Assembly: GCA_038380435.1 (NCBI GenBank) | Contig: JAWZYU010000006.1 | Coordinates: forward strand, 37,574,501-37,638,500 | DNA from: Ryuthela nishihirai | Taxonomy: Eukaryota > Arthropoda > Arachnida > Araneae > Heptathelidae | Length of the DNA stretch: 64,000 bases | Reading direction: 5' to 3' | Part shown: positions 1-10,469 of the stretch, in pieces | How the letters are laid out: each line of letters starts with the position of its first letter | Numbering within the stretch: the first letter of the stretch is position 1 | Made by a program: the position numbers and the translations under genes | The notes under the pieces: generated by a model | The model's input: the letters and a program-made list of their open reading frames with translations, nothing else | What the model was told of the DNA's origin: nothing | Databases searched by the model: none

Positions 1-836
1 TACAAACATCAAAGGTCGCATTCAAGGAATACCCACCCAGAAAAAAGAAACTTCAGGAACGGAATAAAAATACAAACAAAATTTCTAGTGTAACAGAAAG
101 CGCGAAATTTTTTAAAAAGCAGCATCTAGTAGCTACGATAGGCAGTTGTAGGATTTAAATGCAAAAAAGTTTCCACATCGTAAATTTTCAAAATGTATTT
201 CTTTATAACTCTTAAAACTCGTGGAATACTCCTCTTAAATCATGATGCGTTGTTTTGGCAACCGATCATTATTCTTTCTTATTCATTACTGCGAAGTTTT
301 TTCTTCTGAAAATGATTCAGAACTTGATTTCCTTAATAGTAATACTTTTCAAAAACTGTTACCGAACATTTTATGCTGAAATAAACAACCCGGAAGATGA
401 CTTTTCACAATTTGTATCATTTTAATGACTTACAGCGAGAGATGACAGTTTTCATCATTTTTTATCTCATCTTTCAATAAATTTCCTTTTCAGGCATTAC
501 AGCAATTCAAAATGATAAAAGAAAATACTGATATTAATGATAATAAATTCTAATATTCGGTGTGATTTGTAGTCGGGGGGGGGGGGGGGAGGTCAGCGCA
601 GTTGATAGCTGACAAGCGACACAATCGAGCCGAAAAAAGTTAAAAAAAAAAAGGTGGGTGGAACAGAGACTGGATTTCCATTGAAGTTTTCAATAACAAT
701 TTCTTCTTCGTTTTAGAGATTTTTAAAAACTTTAATGAAAAATACGTCAAATATGCACAAGTTTGATAATTTTTGGCCTGCATTACTCTTACTAGGGGGG
801 TCTGCTTGTTCTCCCCCTTCCTAGATCTGGCCCTGG
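1..836. other. AT-rich DNA without a recognisable gene
   Basis: I see no ORF with recognisable homology here. The only structure is a homopolymer G run near 577-590 and short A runs. It is ordinary intergenic or old repeat-derived sequence. Confidence 0.6.
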
Positions 837-935
837 TTCCAGTGTTGAGATTTATCTCCCTAACCCCTTCCTTCTTTTCTCCCTCCCCATCGTGATCTCG
901 GTTGGAAAGGGGACACCGATGGCCCTGGAAAGCGA
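837..935 (+). repeat. SINE-A fragment (degraded)
   Basis: The stretch has the order seen in full SINE-A copies: a remnant of the post-B-box segment (GTTGAGATTTATCTCC), then the GGGGACACCGATGG block. The spacing is distorted by CT-rich sequence. The tRNA-like head and the 3' half are missing. Confidence 0.5.
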
Positions 936-1003
936 GATCTGCAATTCAGCTACGGTGATATTTTTTCGTTAAAAAAAAGAATATTTTCGAAGTTAGGAAG
1001 CTT

Positions 1004-1290
1004 TGGGTTGTTTTACTTCTTAGCGGCACTATCTTGCACACAATAGGCTAAATGATTAGGTCACAAGGAAGAGAATGTTTGGCGAAGGGGGCTCGCACAG
1101 CTTAATCACTCTTCAAGGCCATCCAGCGCGTTCTTTAACGTTTACAAGATCCTTCTCTACACGGGACCACGGTTTAATGTCACATCGGTGTCCCCTATTG
1201 ACCGAGGGTAGGGCGAGGAATTTTGAGGAAGTAAAGCGAACTTGGGAACTGCAGATTATGAGACTGGCGCGCTACTGATTGAGCCCCCAG
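1004..1290 (-). repeat. SINE-A copy, minus strand, diverged
   Basis: Read on the plus strand it starts with the reverse complement of the SINE 3' end (GGGTTGTTTTAC, then CGGCAC and TTGCACAC). It passes the central block (CATCGGTGTCCCCTA) and ends with the complement of the tRNA-like head (GCGCGCTACTGATTGAGCC). A 5'-proximal deletion removes part of the region after the B box. Confidence 0.85.
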
Positions 1291-1299
1291 AATTCGGAA

Positions 1300-1965
1300 T
1301 TCGTTGCTGAAAGCTTTGGAAATTTACTAAAAGAAACCGTCACATTCGACCACGAGAGGGCGCACACATCTGTCATCCTGGAGAGTCAGTGTTTGACGTC
1401 AGCGGTAGGAAAGTTAAGAGGAACATTCACAGATGTAGATGAAGATTTCTAACAAACTTCTGTGAGCGTTGTTTGGTTGTGGCAGATTACTCCGATAAGA
1501 ATAAGAGAGAGGTGGATAATGCATCAGAGGCAGAATGGACCTTTACGAAACAGGAGAGATCCGTCTTGATTGATGGCCGAAAACTTTTTTCATTAGATGC
1601 GCGCTCTGGGAGAGGTAAAGGGGATGCAGAGAGCGTGCGCTGTCAGTGGCGGTGCTGCGAGCGGCTGGTGATGCAAGCGGAGGGTCCGCGGGCGCATGCT
1701 GTGCTGGTCAGCGGAGTGGCAGACGGTGCGCCGCCCGTACAGCGGGATTGTTGTTCACGTGCCTCCGTATTTCTGTTTCGCCCCGTTGCGATATGTTAGT
1801 GTCTTTGTGTGCAGTGAGTGCCGTGTGCGACGTTTGAGGTCGATCTACAAGAAGAACGGTGGATTCGTTCGTCTCTTTGATGCAAGATTGAAGTTATCAG
1901 CTGTGGATGCTTTTCTCCTTCCAGGATGTTTTCTGTGTTTGGAGTATCGCGTCTGACGGAACAGA
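1300..1965 (+). promoter_or_regulatory. CpG-rich candidate promoter / first exon ending at a splice donor
   Basis: Unlike its AT-rich surroundings, 1580-1860 is G+C-rich with about 30 CpG dinucleotides in 300 bases, which no identified transposon explains. At 1966 the sequence reads GTAAGTAT preceded by ACAGA, a very good match to the metazoan 5' splice site. Downstream, the sequence turns AT-rich at once. The pattern fits a transcription start region with a non-coding or short-coding first exon, transcribed left to right, with an intron beginning at 1966. The short ORFs inside (108 and 86 codons, in different frames) show no family motif and may be chance. No partner exon is recognisable in the window. 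This is inference from composition and one splice motif. Confidence 0.35.
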
Positions 1966-2047
1966 GTAAGTATGTTTATATGATATCGAAGTGATTTTGT
2001 GATATTATTTTATTATTGTCTTGTGAATGTTATGTGTGTGGAGTGGT

Positions 2048-3460
2048 AGTGCAAAGAAAATGATAAATGTAGAGGAAAATTCATGAGTTGCAGCAAAGAA
2101 AACGAAAAATCTAGGGGAAAATTCATGAGTTGCAGCAAAGAAAACGAAAAATCTAGAGGAAAATTCTGTTTAAGGATGAGTTGCAGTTCAAAGAATATGA
2201 GAACTCAGGAGGAAAGGAAAGTCTGATGTTGAATTGGTGCAAAGGAAATGAGAAATCTGGAGGAAAATTCTTCTAAAGATGAGTTGCTGTTCAAAGAAAA
2301 TGAGAACACTAGAGGAAAAATCAGTTTCACGATGAGTTGAGCAAAGGAAATGAGAAATGTAAAGAAAAATTCTGTTTTAGGTTGAGTTGGAGTTCAAAGA
2401 AAAAGAGAAATCTAGAGGAAAAATCTGTCTAATGATAAGTTGCAGTGCAAAGAATATGAGAACTCATGAGGAATTCTCAGTTTGATGATTAGTTGCAGCT
2501 AAGAATATGAGAAATCTAGAGGAAAATTCTGTTAGGATGAGTTGCAGTTCAAAGAAAATGAGAACTCTAGAGGAAAAATCAGTTTCACGATAAGTTACAG
2601 TAAGGAAATGGGAACTTTAGAGGAAAATATCAGTTTGGTGATGAATTGGAGTTTAAAAAATTAGAAAACTAGATTTTGAATTAGAAATCTATTGATGATG
2701 AGATGCAGTACAAAATAAAATAAGAATTCCGGAGGAAAATTTTGTTTAATTATGAGTTGTAGTTCAAAGAAAACGAGAAATCTTGAGGAGGAATCAGTTT
2801 GTTAATTAGTTGCAGTTCAAAGTAAAAGGAAAATCTACTGGAAAATCAAGTTTAAGGATGAGTTGCAGTGCAAAGAAAATTAGAAATCTAGACGGAAAAA
2901 TAAGTTGAATGATAAGTTACAGTGCAAAAAAAAATAGAACTCTAGAAGGAAAAATCAGTTGAATGATGAGTTGCAGTGCAAAGAAAATTAGAAATCTAGA
3001 TGGAAAAATAAGTTGAATGATGAGTTGCAGTGCAAAGAAAATTAGAAATCTAGATGGAAAAATAAGTTGAATGATAAGTTGCAGTGCAAAAAAAAAATAG
3101 AAATCTAGAAGGAAAAATCAGTTGAATGATGAGTTGCAGTGCAAAGAAAATTAGAAATCTAGAAGGAAAAATAAGTTGAATGATGGGTTGCAGTGCAAAG
3201 AAAATTAGAAATCTAGATGGAAAAATCAGTTGAATGATGGGTTGCAGTGCAAAGAAAATTAGAAATCTAGATGGAAAAATCAGTTGAATGATGGGTTGCA
3301 GTGCAAAGAAAATTAGAAATCTAGATGGAAAAATCAGTTGAATGATGAGTTGCAATACAAAGAAAATTCGAAATATGGAAGGAAAAATCAGTTGACTGAT
3401 GAGTTGATGTGCAAAGAAAAGACAAAATCTAGTGGACAAGTCAAATTAATGACGAGTTGC
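2048..3460. repeat. 54-bp minisatellite
   Basis: Tandem units share the order GTTGCAGTGCAAAGAAAA, TTAGAAATCTAGA, TGGAAAAATCAGTTGAATGATGA. Units are almost identical between about 2880 and 3360 (period 54 bp) and become shorter and more diverged to the left (2048-2850). Because 54 is divisible by three, the minus strand is open for 129 codons (3050-3439) as an 18-residue repeat of hydrophobic residues. That is a by-product of the period and not evidence for a protein. Confidence 0.9.
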
Positions 3461-4740
3461 ATGAAATCCGGTGTTTTTTGCAATGAAAAAAGTATCGCAA
3501 TTTGATATTTGTTTGGAATATTATGAACCTAGAGTAAGTATTATTCATCTAGTTTAAGTTATTACTTCATAAAATATGCTCAAATATATTTCACAAAAGC
3601 ATGGATGTTGACGTATTCTGTTTTCCAAATTTGTCAACTGAAATAGTTTATCTTTCACCATTTCAAAAAATTCCATTACAAAGATTTGCAAGACCAAATT
3701 TTCTGGAACTAAGATTAATTACACCATTTACGCTTCCAAATTGTGCATTTTGTGAATACACGTTTGGTATAGGTTTCGAGATAACCCTAATTACATGTGA
3801 ATTATGCAAAGTAGATTATACAACAACAAAAATGGGAGGTTTTTTTAATCTTAATAATTTTTCCAGCAAATTAATTAAAAAGTTTATAATGAAGAAAATT
3901 CTTTCTATTAATAAAAGCTTTTATTAATATATACTTAAAATAATATAATGATTAATTATTAATTAGTAATTAATAATTAAGTAACATTATAATCAAAAGT
4001 GCGCAAATTCATGATTTGTTTCCAGAGTAAAAAATAATCAATAGAAATTAAATGGTAATTAAAATATCTATTCATTAAAAAAGTTTGTTCATAACTGAGC
4101 AAATGTTTAATCAAATTTCGACGTAATTCACAGCATCTACTTTAATATAGCAAGTTCACACTTATTATTTCATTTCCTTCATCATAAAGTTTCAGGTGGA
4201 GTTACTTTAATCTCATTTTATGACAAAAATTTTAAATGCATAAGAGTCTAATAAACGACGAAATTTTCAACCGTATAGCTTAAGATTTGTTATTTTGTAG
4301 AAACAGCGATGGGATAAAGAATTATATACCAAATAGATAGCTACAGATATTTAGGATTTTGATATCTTGACTATTTTAGATGAGGCGGCGATAGTTTCCA
4401 GCAGTTTGCAGATTAAATTTCACACAATGCTGCTGCTATTGATTCGCCAAATAGTTTAACTATTGAGACTACGGAAGACCGGTTAACGTATGAAATCAAT
4501 ACATTTAAATCTACAGTTGATTTTCCGTTACTTCCTGCTTTCGACGAATGGATAATCCCCAAAGCCATAACTTTCCTGCCATTTGCAGATATCACCTGCT
4601 GAATTCTCTGTGTAGAAACTATCGATTTAGACTTTGGCACAAATTAAATACGAAAAACGTAGTTATTGACTTAAATAGCTGAACATTTTCCCTTAGTATC
4701 ATTTCTAGCTATATACACTTTCCTATCAAACTGGAGAATT
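3461..4740. other. AT-rich DNA without a recognised gene
   Basis: Two ORFs occur (3601-3927 plus, 108 codons; 4413-4640 minus, 75 codons). Neither shows a domain, signal peptide or transposon motif I recognise. The rest is A/T-rich with short A/T palindromes around 3930-3985. Confidence 0.5.
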
Positions 4741-4748
4741 TCCTAGAG

Positions 4749-5042
4749 CAGTGGTTCTCAACCTTTTATGCTTCACATACCCACTGGAAATGTGTATGTA
4801 ATAAGAGTACCCTTGTTTAGATAGATGAAACTATAGTTATAGTAAAACAATGGGAATAAAAAACACACACACACATATATATATACATTAAATTTTGTAT
4901 TCATAAATTGCATATATCACAAAAAATAACAAACAGTTTAACAAATCTTATAAAATTATAAATATTTTACTGGGCAATCGACTTTTTAGCTCTCACGGCG
5001 TACCCCAAAAATTTTACCGCGTACCCCACGTTGACAACCCCT
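4749..5042. mobile_element. Non-autonomous hAT-type element (MITE)
   Basis: The left end reads CAGTGGTTCTCAACCTTTTA, the classic hAT terminal motif. The right end carries the degraded complement (GGGGTACGC inverted, then TTGACAACC). Flanking 8-mers TCCTAGAG (4741-4748) and TTCTAGAA (5043-5050) are plausible diverged target-site duplications. The interior holds a (CA)n(TA)n microsatellite near 4864-4886 and no coding sequence. It interrupts the left arm of inverted-repeat element E1. Confidence 0.75.
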
Positions 5043-5958
5043 TTCTAGAAAATTAATGAGAATCTAAATTCGAATTTGTATAACTTATGAAATATGTATT
5101 TAATAAAAAAATGTGACTGAATATAAATCAAAGATCATAATCAAATCTTTAATAATCTAGATTTTCAACAACATTCTTTTAATATTTAAAGAGCAATGGG
5201 AAGGAGAATATTTAACAATCAATTAGTTTGTTTTATGAAAAACCATTCAAAATTGTCTAATATTGAAATAATCTGTACGCAAACTACTAAAACTTATATT
5301 TATTTTATTAAATGGTTTGAAACAATACTTATTATTTAAGTTTCGATTAATTTATTGAGATAAATTCTCATGACGCATTACTGTTAACCCTTTCACGACT
5401 AAGGGAAACATTTTTCCCATTTTAAAATTGGTGATTGTCGTATTTAATTATAACCTTATCTGCATTTTTTATACAGAATGTCAAAATAGAACGTATGCCG
5501 AACGCAATTACGTAAACGGGAACGTTTAGAAAAAAAAAAGAACTGTCAGGACGCATAATATATGTACTGTGTGCAATGTCCATCTTTGCCTCACTACCAA
5601 GAGAAATTGCTTCGCAGAATATCATAATTAGCACATCATTTTGTATAGTAATTTTATTTCATAATTTTGTATTATTTTAGTTAACATTTTGTTCTAATAA
5701 ACCAATAAATAAAAGACATTGCATAATAAGCCTAACTATAATTTGTGTTACCTTTATAGTCCATTGGGAAAAATATTTCCCATAAAATTCCAAAAAAACT
5801 ACACATTGTTATGTATTTTTCTTATGATTTTTATTTATTTTACGTCTAAACAAACTAAAATAAACAGTTACATACTACGGATCATGTGGAGGTCATAAAA
5901 CAGTATAAATAACATCTGATAATGAGCTCTGTTAATCAGTGTTATTCTTGTTCTTCAG

Positions 5959-6964
5959 ATGGGAAAGACAGCGGAATTAAGTGAGTTTGACAAAGGCCAA
6001 ATTGTAATGGCCAGATGACTGGGTCAGAACATTTCCGAGACGGCAAAGCTTGTGGGGTGTTCACGGTCAGCCTTAGTTAGTACCTTCATAAAGTAGGAGA
6101 GAAAAAACACGAACTGCCGGCAAGGTGTGGGTCGACCGTTGAGAGTCGATGTAAGAGGTGAGCGAAGGCTATCCCGTATGGTACAAGCCAAAAGAAGGGA
6201 TACTGTGGGGCAACTCGACCGTAATTTGAATGCTGGTGACGGGAGTAATGTGCCACAACACACAGTACATCGAACCCTTTGAAAATGGGGTTGAGTAGCC
6301 GCTGGCCGCTCCGAGTGCCCATGCGAACTTAGGTTCACCGTCGAAAGCGCCTGCAATGGGCACGCGAGCATCAAAACTACACTTTGAATGATTGGAAGAA
6401 GGTCGTCTGGTCTGATGATTCTCGCATCCTGTTGTACTATGTGGACGGCCGGATACGTGTGCATCATTTAGCTGGGAAGTGTTGGTACCAGGACGCACCA
6501 TGGGACGAAAGCTAACCGGTGGAGAAGTGTAATGCTTTGGGCAATGTTCTGCTGGGAGACTCTGGATCCAGGCATTCATGTGCAGGAAACTATGACGTCT
6601 ACCATCTACCTAAATATCATCGCAGACCAGGTACATCCTTTGATGGAAACGGTATTCTTCTCTAGTAGTGACTTCTTTCAGCAGGATAATGCGCCATGCC
6701 ACACTGCCCGGATTGTTCGAGAATAGTTCGCGGAATATGAAGAAGACTTTCTGGCCTCCAAATTCCCCAGAGATCAATTCAATCGAGCATCTGTGGTTTG
6801 TATTGGAACAGCATATCCGATCTGTGGCGGTTCAACCACGTAACTTACAAGAGTTAAAGGATCTGCTGGTAACGTGTTGGTACCAGATACCACAAGACAC
6901 CTTTAGAACTCTTGTAGCCTTCATGCCTCACCGGGTAAGAGCTGTTTTGTCGGCACGTGGATGA
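5959..6964 (+). pseudogene. Tc1/mariner-like transposase, degraded
   Basis: Starting at ATG 5959 the reading begins MGKTAELSEFDKGQIVMAR and then hits a stop. It continues as a helix-turn-helix segment (NISETAKLVGCSRSAL) characteristic of the Tc1 paired-like DNA-binding domain. The C-terminal half is kept in two overlapping frames: FQQDNAPCHTARIV (second catalytic Asp, about 6690-6726) and SPEINSIEHLW with the third acidic residue (6763-6798), ending with FMPHRVRAVLSARG and TGA at 6962-6964. Between them lie several frameshifts and at least one nonsense codon, and the first catalytic Asp region (VVWSDDSRI in the sense frame near 6405-6425) is displaced. Length fits the usual 330-350 residues. 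No intact enzyme can be made. Terminal inverted repeats were not found, perhaps removed by rearrangement with E1. Confidence 0.85.
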
Positions 6965-7310
6965 CCAACATCATATTAGGCAGGTAATATTTAACAATAA
7001 ATTACTTCGTTTCATGAAAAATCATTCATAATTGTCTAATATTAATTTTTTTTAAAATATATAATCATATGTTTTGGCATAACGGTCTTCATGATCGTAA
7101 TTAGTCATAATGTTTTAGCTCTTCGCTGTATTCTAGCATTCATTACTCTTTAATCATTGAACGAATATTGTTGAAATTTGAGATTTAAATAGATTTGATC
7201 ACGATCTTTAATTTATCATCTGTCACATTTTTCCATTAAATGCATATTTTAGAAGTTATAGAGCTTCGAAGTTAGATTGCCATTGACATAATAATGTTTT
7301 TTGAAAGTGC

Positions 7311-8118
7311 AAAAATGAATGTAGTCTTTATATTGATATTACCCTGTTCTCATATGCTGTATTCATACAGTACTTGTAAGAGATACTTTAGGAGTAGTAT
7401 GATGCTATGAATATTATTTGCTGCAGCTCTTGTATATGTGATACTTCAATCCCATTTCACTTATTACATGAAGCTTTATAAAACGTGTGTAAAATAAATT
7501 TTCATATAGTCTTCCTATAATTGAATATTTTTCAGATATTGTATTGCCAACGACTTTTTAATAATGTGAAACTGTCTGACATTTAATGTTTCGTTTAAAG
7601 GCTTTTTAACTTTTTCTTATATGTATTTTTTATAATCTCTTTCGTTCGTTTTCTTATTTCAGTTTTAAAAAATCGTTTTCAGTAACTTTTGCTTTACATA
7701 TTTCAGTTTTATTAGAATGTAACAAAAATAATTCTTGTTCTTGTGTCAGAAAATAAAAATTAAAAAAGAAAAAAACACTCATGAAATATGCGATAGGCTC
7801 TCAGAAAACACTTTATTAAGAACAGATCCTGTTTGTTGAGTAGGTAATCATATCCACAGTTTAATAACTGCTTAGAAACGAATTTTATAGGAAAATGTGC
7901 CTGACGATAAACTAAAGAAATCAGTATAAAGTATGCAATTTTGAAAAATATTCTTCCGGTATTTGAAGTGCTATGGAAGTAGAAACAGTTATCAGCGTTT
8001 GCTCGTTATTGCATGGAGTTCAAAATAAGAAAAAAAATTGATATATTCAATAAACAACGTGTTCAAAAAAATCGCCTACATGTTTGAGTAAAATTTAATG
8101 ATTATTTCTTTCATTTTA
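7311..8118. other. AT-rich DNA without a recognised gene
   Basis: No ORF of note and no repeat family member I can identify. Confidence 0.5.
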
Positions 8119-8168
8119 ACCTGTTGGAATTAAATATCCAGCTCAATGGATATTTAATTCCAACAGGT
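8119..8168. repeat. Perfect hairpin 1 (22-bp arms, 6-nt loop)
   Basis: ACCTGTTGGAATTAAATATC plus two bases (8119-8140) is followed after a 6-nt loop by its exact complement (8147-8168). There is no terminator or tRNA context. Confidence 0.9.
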
Positions 8169-8176
8169 AATTAATT

Positions 8177-8221
8177 ACAGGTAATCTCATTTAAAATCAA
8201 ATTTTAAATGAGATTACCTGT
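8177..8221. repeat. Perfect hairpin 2 (21-bp arms, 3-nt loop)
   Basis: Arms 8177-8197 and 8201-8221 are exact complements (outer bases ACAGGTAATCTC). It lies 8 bp after hairpin 1, and both stems end in the same ACAGGT/ACCTGT sequence. Confidence 0.9.
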
Positions 8222-8282
8222 TAATAAATATTACACCTTCCATAGTTCCTTATATATTGAAAGGAAAATATATATTATATAT

Positions 8283-8285
<3 letters not shown>

Positions 8286-8360
<75 letters not shown>

Positions 8361-8361
8361 T
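8286..8361. repeat. (AAT)n microsatellite
   Basis: About 25 uninterrupted AAT units. The minus strand reads as a run of Tyr codons, which is not meaningful. Confidence 0.95.
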
Positions 8362-8459
8362 AAAGGTATTAAAATTATTATAATTATATATTTAAAAGTT
8401 CGTAATAAAATGACTATTGGTATATAAATAAAAGCAATTGGAGACATAATGCAAATATA

Positions 8460-8929
8460 AATACTTTCAAAACCCTTAGAACTGGGACATCAGCACCATA
8501 ATTTATAAAAATAGTAATATAGATAAAGCTCAACGTCGATTCTGTTAAAAAATTATCAGAACTGCTTCGACAAACTTCTTCACGAAGATGGAATCGCGTC
8601 CCAATATGGTCGTCGCTGAACGTTTAGATTATGATCATAAATACAAACAGAAATTCCAGAGGCCTAGGCCATTATTGGTAAAGCCTTGCCTTCTTCTAGC
8701 TGGAACTTGCGTCCTGATATTTCACTCCTACAGCAAAGGGAATATGTTTGTTTGTCCTCCATGCAAATATCTGCTTGTGACATATCATTCTTTGATTTAT
8801 TTATTTATTGATGCGTGCATATCTCGTGTGTCAAGCTGACATATTTTAAATGCACCCAGAACTTTGCTGGAGTCCAGTATATGATCTCTGATCTCTATAA
8901 GATACTGATGCTTTAATCCTTTTATATCA
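8460..8929. other. No recognised gene
   Basis: An 83-codon ORF (8588-8839, plus) has no recognisable motif. Otherwise featureless. Confidence 0.45.
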
Positions 8930-8954
8930 CATCCCACTTAAACTGAAAATTGCG

Positions 8955-9540
8955 TTTTACTCTGCAATCACACCTTGCTATAATTATGAAATCTGTTTTA
9001 CTGAGCAGTAACCACCGTCCCGTGGCCGAGTGGTCAGCGCGCTTGGCTACTGATCTACGGGACCTGGGTTCGAGCCCCGGGTAAGGCATGGATGTTCGTG
9101 TTGTTTTCTGCTGAGGTCCTGCCATCCTCTCAGATCTTCTACTGTGGCACATAAACTGACAGGCTCCTGTCAGACCTCTGTGGCAAGCAGCTGCTTGAGG
9201 GGGTATTTATTTTATTTTTTTATTAACACTCGACTTTAATCGTGAAGTTTGTGATTTACTGTACAGTCAACCGACTGTTGTCGCGAAGCTTGTAGTTTAC
9301 TGTGAAATCACATCCACTATTATCCTCAAGTCTTTTTTTTAATGTGCAGTCATAGCCGACTATAATCGCGAAGTCTATGTTTTACCGTGCAGTCACACCT
9401 GATTATAATCATGAAGTCTGTTCCACTGTACAGTCACACTCGATTATAGTCGCGAAATCTGTGTTTTAGTGTTCAGTCACCCCCGTCTATAATCTGAAGT
9501 CTGTGTTTTGCGGTGCAGTCACACCCGACTATAGTCGTGT
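8955..9540. repeat. 43-bp minisatellite split by SINE-B
   Basis: Units of about 43 bp read GTGCAGTCACACCCGACTAT, AATCGCGAAGTCTGTGTTTTAC with 10-25 % divergence. One to two units lie left of SINE-B (8955-9015) and about seven to its right (9228-9540). The array was continuous before the SINE inserted. Confidence 0.8.
9016..9228 (+). repeat. SINE-B (tRNA-derived) copy 1
   Basis: The head has a Pol III A box (GTGGCCGAGTGGTC) and B box (GGGTTCGAGCCCC) at tRNA-like spacing. It is followed by a unique body (GGCATGGATG, CTGCCATCC, GACAGGCTCCTGTCAG) and a T-rich tail (TATTTATTTTATTTTTTT). The same sequence recurs at 58937-59144. The body contains a small hairpin around GACAGGCTCCTGTC. Confidence 0.85.
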
Positions 9541-10276
9541 TGCATCATTCTGCATCATTTCAACTAGTCAAACGCATAGTAAGGAATCCGACTGTTAACA
9601 AGTTAATCACTTAAAAAATTTCTCGATGTTTCTTGAGTTGAAAGATGTGAAGTCACTCTTAAACATCGATGTTAAATTTAGAGTAAAAATTGTATTGAGT
9701 CAGGTTTGATACGAATCCACTATCTTCTGATAACATGTCAGGTCTCTGAGTGCTCAGCTACAAGATTCTACGGTTCATGATGTGAACTACAGGTAACTCC
9801 CGTTTAACGCGTGAGATGCGTTCCGGGGGGAGAGGACCCCGTTTAGAAGGAGGTGAGGTAATTTCTAATTTGCTTGTTTTTTTGCATATCTTATTCATAT
9901 TTTTCATTTTTTCCTTTGTATTATAATGGGGGCTTTATTTCAACAAATGTAATTGTAATTCACAGTTTTTATTTAAAATTTATATAAAATACATAAAAGC
10001 ACGTTTTTGTCTCTCATTCTTTCGTAACTGTTGTGCTTGCAACATATTTTTATTCTCTTCTGTCATACAGAAAAATAAATCCCACAAGTAACTAGTGTTG
10101 CTAGCCGCTTAACAGATTAATTAAATTATTTAGTTTTTTTTCGTTTTCATGTCAAAAACAGATATTTCGCCGACGGAATCACATGAAACGATAAATCTTG
10201 AATATAGAAACTCCAAAGAATTAGCAATAAATACAATACAGGAATAGCACCAGACCTAAACACGAAAATACAAACG
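9541..10276. other. No gene; possible pogo/Tigger terminal fragment
   Basis: Around 9790-9845 the sequence AACTCCCGTTTAACGCG resembles the terminal repeat of pogo/Tigger elements (compare the end at 21862-21885). No transposase remains here. The rest is AT-rich with nothing recognised. Confidence 0.4.
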
Positions 10277-10278
10277 TA

Positions 10279-10463
10279 CAGTCGCTCAAAAAATATCTAA
10301 ACACTACGGTTGATTACAGAATTCAGAAAAAATATCTGGCAACGATTTTTTTTTTAAAATTAGTGATCTGGCAACCTTCGTGTACAGTAGACGAAGGTTG
10401 CCAGATTACTAATTTCTAAAAAAATCGCTGTCACATATTTTTCTGAATTTTTTTGAGCGACTG
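10279..10463. mobile_element. Palindromic Tc1-type MITE, family P, copy P1
   Basis: The left arm CAGTCGCTCAAAAAATATCT folds back on the right arm, which ends TTTTGAGCGACTG. Each end is bounded by TA (10277-10278, 10464-10465), the Tc1/mariner target duplication. The right arm has lost about 30 bp that the other copies keep. It abuts the 3' end of the minus-strand I-like element. Confidence 0.85.
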
Positions 10464-10469
10464 TACAGC

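Larger units (their letters stand above)
4700..7310. mobile_element. Long inverted-repeat element, family E, copy E1 (nested)
   Basis: The sequence at about 5051-5215 (ATTAATGAGAATCTAAATTC, through a segment like TATTTAAT, to CAACATTC) is matched in inverted orientation at about 7130-7300. The same arm sequence recurs at 32.3, 52.6 and 57.9 kb, so it is a dispersed family. The core at 5195-5350 matches the complement of the core of copy E3 (52830-52985). Part of that core is repeated at 6982-7045. Insertions inside are the hAT MITE (4749-5042) and the Tc1 transposase remnant (5959-6964). Exact termini are not visible. Confidence 0.6.

Noticed and set aside
3601..3927. 108-codon ORF starting MDVDVFCFPNLS
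   Set aside because: No motif, AT-rich codon composition as in the surrounding non-coding DNA, no promoter or splice context.
4413..4640. 75-codon minus-strand ORF
   Set aside because: Reads like real protein (KVMALGIIHSSKAGSNGKST) but I recognise no family, and it lacks supporting context. A protein search would decide.
5383..5800. piggyBac-type MITE (TTAACCCTTTCACGAC at the left, GGGAAAAATATTTCCC near 5765)
   Set aside because: The expected inverted right end with TTAA was not found. The internal GGGAAA/TTTCCC motifs alone are too weak.
8250..8447. ORF with a long tyrosine run
   Set aside because: Translation of the (AAT)n microsatellite on the minus strand.
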